From assembly GCF_021653975.1 (NCBI RefSeq), contig NZ_JAJKFK010000002.1:186001-250000 (forward strand): a stretch of 64,000 nucleotides of DNA, read 5' to 3'. This stretch comes from Amycolatopsis sp. GM8. Lineage in GTDB: Bacteria > Actinomycetota > Actinomycetes > Mycobacteriales > Pseudonocardiaceae. The notes beneath the pieces were generated by a model. It saw only the letters and a list, made by a program, of their open reading frames with translations. It had not been told where the DNA came from and did no database searches. The position numbers and the translations under genes were made by a program. Below, piece after piece: positions 60,259-64,000 of the stretch (position 1 is the first letter of the stretch; each line of letters starts with the position of its first letter).

Positions 60259-61518
60259 TCACACCTTCAGCAGCTCGGCATCGTGCAGCGCGGAGGCCGC
60301 GGCGACGACGGAGTCGAAGGGCAGACCGGACCGTTCGGCGACGTCGAGCAGCGAGTGCTCGCCGTCCGACAGGTTGAGCACCCACAGCATCGCCAGCTGC
60401 GCGTCCTTGGCGTCACTGCGCCCGCCGAGCGAGTCGTACAGGCCGCGCTTGCCCAGCTGTGGTTCGCCGTACGGGCTCAGGTTCACGTAGGTGCGGTTGC
60501 GGTCGAGCAGGGAAAGCGCTTCCCGGCAGACGGCCAGGGTGTCCTCCAGCGCCCACGGCACCACGAAATCCGGGTTGTCACCGGAGGTGTGGTACTCGGG
60601 GTAACGCGCATACGGGGTCCGGGAAAGCGATCCGACGCCGAGGTCGAAACCGGGCGAGCAGAACTGGCGCTCGTCATAACCGTAGGGCGAGAAGTCGACG
60701 ATCTCGTGCTTGCGCTCCCGCAACACGAGCTGGAGCACGCGATCGATCTCCGCGTCCCCGCGGCGGCTCTTCTTGTACGTCAGGTGCCCGGCGTCGCCGG
60801 CGCACGCGAGCACGAGCCCGTGCTTGACCTTGTCGATCCGCTCGGCGTTGCGCGACAGCCAGGTGATCGCGCCGATCGTGCCCGGCATGAACAGGAAACG
60901 GTAGGTGTACCAAGGGTTTTTCAGCGAGCGCGCGAGGTACGCGGCCACCGCGATCGATGCCAGGTTGTCGTTGGCCAGCGACGGGTGACACGTGTGGCAC
61001 GAGACGATGACCTCGTCGGTCACCTGCCCCGGCACGACATGCTCGGCGTAGGTCAGGTGTCCATCGTCCAAAGTGGAATCGATGCGCACGTGGTACTCGC
61101 CATCGGGCATCCGGTCCAGCACGTCCTGCGCGAGGCAGAAACCCCAGTCCGGCGAGTAGTAGCTGGTCCGGTACGGCACGAGGGAGGGCTGCTCCGGCAA
61201 CGTGTGCAGGTGCGGGCGCAGCTCCGCCAGAGTCATCCGCGCGTCGATCGGCGTGCTGTAGCTGACGACGTGCAGGTTCGACTCGCGGAAGTCCACGATC
61301 CGCCTGCCGGTCGTGTCCGCGATGAAGGCGTCGCGGATGTTCCACTCCTGCGGCACGGTCCAGTCGAACGCCCGCGCGCCGGTGGGCACCTCGAAGACCG
61401 CGAGCGGGAGGTACTCGTTGAGGATGTCCAGCGTCTCCCGGACGCCGTCGCCGGTGATGCTGCGGCACAACGGGTACAGCCGCTCGACCAGAGCGTGCAT
61501 CTGTTCGCCGGTGCTCAT
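60259..61518 (-). CDS. DUF4910-family aminopeptidase-like protein
   Basis: ATG 61518 overlaps the upstream stop by 4 nt. The 419-residue protein shows the DUF4910 start (LVERLYPLCRSITGDGVRET) and a zinc-peptidase-like core (EVIVSCHTCHPSLANDNLAS, PYARYPEYHTSGDNPDFV). A winged-helix-like C-terminus follows. Such proteins recur in polysaccharide clusters and have been linked to amide or acyl modification of sugars; the true substrate is not known. The metal ligands look intact. Confidence 0.85.
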   Translation of the reverse strand: MSTGEQMHALVERLYPLCRSITGDGVRETLDILNEYLPLAVFEVPTGARAFDWTVPQEWNIRDAFIADTTGRRIVDFRESNLHVVSYSTPIDARMTLAELRPHLHTLPEQPSLVPYRTSYYSPDWGFCLAQDVLDRMPDGEYHVRIDSTLDDGHLTYAEHVVPGQVTDEVIVSCHTCHPSLANDNLASIAVAAYLARSLKNPWYTYRFLFMPGTIGAITWLSRNAERIDKVKHGLVLACAGDAGHLTYKKSRRGDAEIDRVLQLVLRERKHEIVDFSPYGYDERQFCSPGFDLGVGSLSRTPYARYPEYHTSGDNPDFVVPWALEDTLAVCREALSLLDRNRTYVNLSPYGEPQLGKRGLYDSLGGRSDAKDAQLAMLWVLNLSDGEHSLLDVAERSGLPFDSVVAAASALHDAELLKV

Positions 61519-62528
61519 CGGCGTCTCAGGGTGTCGTCGACGCTGATGCCGTTCTTGAGCCACGCGAGCCGGGTGAACCGCTGCTCGAAATCGTGCGCCG
61601 TCATGCCGTACTTCTGGTACGCGTCGACGAGTTCCAGCGCGCCGTCCTTGACCGACCACTCGCAGTCGAAACCGGGGATGGCCTCACGGAAGCGGGCGAA
61701 GTCGACGCGATAGGAGCGTGGGTCGGCGCCGGCCTCGCCGGTGATCACCAGCCGCGAGCCGGGCACCGCCTCGGCCACCTCACCGGCGATCTCCGCGACG
61801 GTCACGTTGTTGCGCTCGGTGCCGATGTTGAAAGCCTTGTCGTGCACCGCTTCCTTGGGCCCGACGAGCGCTGCGGCGAACGCACTGGCGATGTCCCTGG
61901 CGTGCACCAGCGGCCGCCACGGCGTGCCGTCGGAGAGCACCCGGACCTCGCCGGAGAGCACGGCGTGGCCGACCAGGTTGTTCAGCACGATGTCCGCCCG
62001 CAGCCGCGGCGAGAAGCCGAAAGCCGTGGCATTGCGCAGGAAGACCGGCGTGAAGTCCTCGTCCGCGAGTTCGTGCACGTCGTCCTCTACCCGGACCTTC
62101 GACTCCGCGTACGGCGTGACCGGGCGTAGCGGCGCGTCCTCGGCGACCAGTGCGTCACCGCCGGAAGCGCCGTAGACCGAGCAGGTCGAGGCGTAGAGAA
62201 AGCGCTTCACCCCGGCATCCCGGGCCAGTCGCGCGAGCCGGACCGAGGCCCGGTGGTTGATGTCGTAGGTCAGGTCCGGCGCGAGCGCGCCGAGCGGGTC
62301 GTTCGACAGCGCGGCCAGGTGGATCACCGCGTCCACATCGGACACATGCTCGTGCGTGACGTCGCGCAGGTCGACCTCGAAGCCGGGCGGAGTCTCCGGG
62401 CGCGGCCCGAGCAGGCAGTCCGCGAACAGTCCCGAATCCAGCCCGATCACCTCGTGCCCGGCCTCGGCCAGCACCGGCGCCATCACCGTGCCGAGGTAGC
62501 CCTTGTGGCCCGTGAGCAGCACTCGCAT
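61515..62528 (-). CDS. NAD-dependent sugar epimerase/dehydratase
   Basis: ATG 62528 is chosen; longer in-frame codons upstream are noise. The 337-residue extended short-chain dehydrogenase begins MRVLLTGHKGYLGTVMAPVL (GxxGxxG) and has the catalytic YASTCSVYGASGG with PVTPYAESKVRVEDDV (YxxxK). It acts on a nucleotide sugar. With RfbF next door it may be a CDP-sugar enzyme. C-terminal residues YQKYGMTAHDFEQRFTRL match the subgroup found in such clusters. Confidence 0.9.
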   Translation of the reverse strand: MRVLLTGHKGYLGTVMAPVLAEAGHEVIGLDSGLFADCLLGPRPETPPGFEVDLRDVTHEHVSDVDAVIHLAALSNDPLGALAPDLTYDINHRASVRLARLARDAGVKRFLYASTCSVYGASGGDALVAEDAPLRPVTPYAESKVRVEDDVHELADEDFTPVFLRNATAFGFSPRLRADIVLNNLVGHAVLSGEVRVLSDGTPWRPLVHARDIASAFAAALVGPKEAVHDKAFNIGTERNNVTVAEIAGEVAEAVPGSRLVITGEAGADPRSYRVDFARFREAIPGFDCEWSVKDGALELVDAYQKYGMTAHDFEQRFTRLAWLKNGISVDDTLRRR

Positions 62529-62530
62529 GA

Positions 62531-63178
62531 TCAGCCCTCCAGATCGACAGTCAGTTTGGAAACGTGGAAGGCCTCCGCGTACCGCGCATTGCACTCGATA
62601 CCGCGAATCCTTGCCAGACCGAGGAAAGCCTCGCGGTCGTACCACGGCCGGTGCCGCTGCGAACCGTAATGTTCTTGCAGCAGCGCGACCTTCTGCTCGG
62701 CCCGTTCCGGGGTGAGCGGCTGATAGCTGTTCGGACGGCCGAGATCGGCGTCCCACTTGACGATCTCGTAGCCGAGCACCAGGTGATCGCGGAACGCGGT
62801 CGGCACCAGCTTCGCCAGCCCGCGGTGGTCCTGGTGCAGATCATCGGTCCTGGGCGCGAACAGCACGTCCGGGTTGCTCCGCCCGCGCAGTTCCTCCAGC
62901 GCGGACTTCGCCTCGTCCCAGTGCGCCGGCAGCCGCCCGTCGGGCAGTTTCAGCACCGTCACCGACAGCGTTGCATCCGGGCAGAAGGCAGCGAGCGCGG
63001 CGCGTTCCTCGTCTTCCCGCTCGCTGCCACCGCCCGAGAGCACGAGCGCGTCCACCCGGATCCCGGGCCGCGCCGAGCAGATGGTCAGCAGGGTGCCGCC
63101 CGCGCCGATCGCGATGTCGTCGCAGTGCGCCCCGAGTACGGCCACGCTTCCGAGCGGCCCGGCACCCAGCCTGATCAC
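62531..63178 (-). CDS. PIG-L family deacetylase
   Basis: The 215-residue protein has the metal-binding motif VLGAHCDDIAIGAGGTL (AHxDD, with Cys where Pro is usual) near residue 17, and the later FAPRTDDLHQDHRGLAKL, which supplies the third ligand. PIG-L/LmbE enzymes remove acetyl groups from amino sugars. In this operon it may expose an amine on the sugar that the other enzymes build. Starts at ATG 63178, overlapping the RfbF stop. Confidence 0.9.
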   Translation of the reverse strand: MIRLGAGPLGSVAVLGAHCDDIAIGAGGTLLTICSARPGIRVDALVLSGGGSEREDEERAALAAFCPDATLSVTVLKLPDGRLPAHWDEAKSALEELRGRSNPDVLFAPRTDDLHQDHRGLAKLVPTAFRDHLVLGYEIVKWDADLGRPNSYQPLTPERAEQKVALLQEHYGSQRHRPWYDREAFLGLARIRGIECNARYAEAFHVSKLTVDLEG

Positions 63179-63960
63179 GCGGCTCTACCGTTCTCCCACA
63201 GGGCCCACGGCCGCTGGCCACGCGTGTAGCCCTCGTCCAGCGCGGCACGTTCCTTCACGGTGTCCGTCGGCTTCCAGAAGCCGCGGTACTGGTAGGCCAG
63301 CAGGCGCCCGCGCTTGGCCAGTTCCGCGCAGCCGTCCGCGACGAGGTCGCCGTTCTCCGGGATGTGGTCGAAGATTTCCTGGCGCAGCACGAAATACCCG
63401 CCGTTCTCCCACAGCGGCATCTCGCTCACCGCGGTGATGGAGCCGACCTTGCCGTCCTCACCCATGTCGATGCAGTGGAACGAGGACTGCGGTGGCACGA
63501 CCATCATCTGCGCACCCGCGTCGGTGTTCGAGAAGCGCTCGATCATGTCCGCCAGCGGCGCGTCGGTGAGCACGTCCGCGTAGTTGGCGAGGAACATCTC
63601 GTCGCCGTCCAGGTGCTCGCGCACCCGCCGCAGCCGCTCCCCGATCGCCGACTCGATCCCGGTCTGCACGAACGAGATCGACCAGTCGGAGATGTCCGTC
63701 GACAGCAACTCGGCCTTGCCCCCGCGCAGCACGAAGTCGTTGGACGTGGTCTCCTCGTAGTTGAGGAAGAAATCCTTGATGTGGTGGGCACCGTAGCCCA
63801 GGCACAGAATGAATTCCGTGTGGCCGAAGTGCGCGTAGTACCGCATCACGTGCCAGATCAGCGGCCTCGGCCCGACCATGGCCATCGGCTTGGGCACATC
63901 GGACGGGCTACCGCTGCGCATTCGCATGCCGTATCCGCCGCAGAACAGGACGACCTTCAC
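63175..63960 (-). CDS. rfbF: glucose-1-phosphate cytidylyltransferase
   Basis: GTG 63960 overlaps the stop of the gene that enters from the right edge. The 261-residue protein has KVVLFCGGYGMRMRSGSPSD, KPMAMVGPRPLIWHVMRYYA and TEFILCLGYGAHHIKDFFLN, which distinguish RfbF from thymidylyltransferases. The end (GFWKPTDTVKERAALDEGY) is also typical. It makes CDP-glucose, the entry to CDP-linked dideoxy and branched sugars. No CDP-glucose 4,6-dehydratase is in the window; it may lie beyond the right edge. Confidence 0.92.
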   Translation of the reverse strand: MKVVLFCGGYGMRMRSGSPSDVPKPMAMVGPRPLIWHVMRYYAHFGHTEFILCLGYGAHHIKDFFLNYEETTSNDFVLRGGKAELLSTDISDWSISFVQTGIESAIGERLRRVREHLDGDEMFLANYADVLTDAPLADMIERFSNTDAGAQMMVVPPQSSFHCIDMGEDGKVGSITAVSEMPLWENGGYFVLRQEIFDHIPENGDLVADGCAELAKRGRLLAYQYRGFWKPTDTVKERAALDEGYTRGQRPWALWENGRAA

Positions 63961-64000
63961 GACGACTTCCCCTCGACGATCTCCAGGTGCGGGATGGGAA
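63957..64000 (-). CDS. partial gene, C-terminal end only
   Basis: An open frame enters at the window edge and ends ...PIPHLEIVEGKSS with TGA at 63957-63959, overlapping the rfbF GTG as GTGA. Only 13 codons are visible, so the product cannot be named. The overlap shows that the minus-strand polysaccharide operon continues to the right. Confidence 0.6.
   Translation of the reverse strand, partial: PIPHLEIVEGKSS

Overview
The window is high-GC actinobacterial DNA. GTG and TTG starts are common, stop/start codons overlap by 4 nt in long operons, and an F420-type LLM oxidoreductase is present. The overall style fits a Pseudonocardiales genome; Amycolatopsis is my best guess, but nothing in the window fixes the genus.

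Region 1 (1 to about 1.25 kb) holds the edge of flanking DNA: a frame-conflicted membrane protein and a lower-GC hypothetical gene. A tRNA-Tyr 3' fragment with its own terminator follows (1230-1280).

Region 2 (about 1.26-27.48 kb) is an integrated element bounded by a 24-bp direct repeat. One copy lies in that fragment (1257-1280) and the other in the intact tRNA-Tyr gene (27452-27475). Paired TGGCACCGA motifs lie just inside both ends and look like integrase arm sites. The element appears composite. The left half resembles an actinomycete integrative and conjugative element: a tyrosine integrase embedded in an operon, a DUF2637-type protein, small membrane proteins and a TraB/FtsK DNA translocase, followed by a dyad-symmetric repeat cluster that is a candidate transfer locus. 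Its cargo is a graspetide RiPP cluster (precursor, ATP-grasp ligase, PIMT-like methyltransferase, two tiny Cys-containing ORFs) divergent from an XRE regulator and a CYTH enzyme. The right half resembles a phage satellite or decayed prophage: HigBA, a terminase-small-subunit-like protein, a 1466-residue tape-measure protein with a transglycosylase domain, a phage-type replication block, a perfect 21-bp-arm palindrome, a repressor/excisionase switch, and a second tyrosine integrase beside the tRNA. No capsid, portal or large terminase is seen.

Region 3 (27.5-35.6 kb) is ordinary chromosome: YajQ, a secreted sialidase-fold protein, FrnE-like oxidoreductase, TetR, an alpha/beta hydrolase, RmlA, HtpX, a YncE-like propeller and an LLM oxidoreductase. 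A 21-bp tandem repeat lies between rmlA and htpX.

Region 4 (35.6-64 kb) is a large cell-surface polysaccharide locus. A plus-strand operon (35674-50956) encodes a GDP-mannose/UDP-glucose-type dehydrogenase, glycosyltransferases, two Wzz-like proteins, asparagine synthase, a bi-domain oxidoreductase, a heparinase II/III-like protein, a beta-helix lipoprotein, a Wzy/ligase and a GT4. A minus-strand operon (64000 to 54985) encodes a CDP-sugar route (RfbF, epimerase, PIG-L deacetylase, DUF4910 protein), a flippase, a GT2, a pyruvyltransferase, an RmlC-like epimerase and a GSA-type aminotransferase. Between the operons sits a visibly lower-GC pair (PapA-like acyltransferase and DHA2 efflux pump), probably acquired, next to a PAP2 phosphatase. 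The two operons plausibly build, modify, flip and polymerise one exopolysaccharide.
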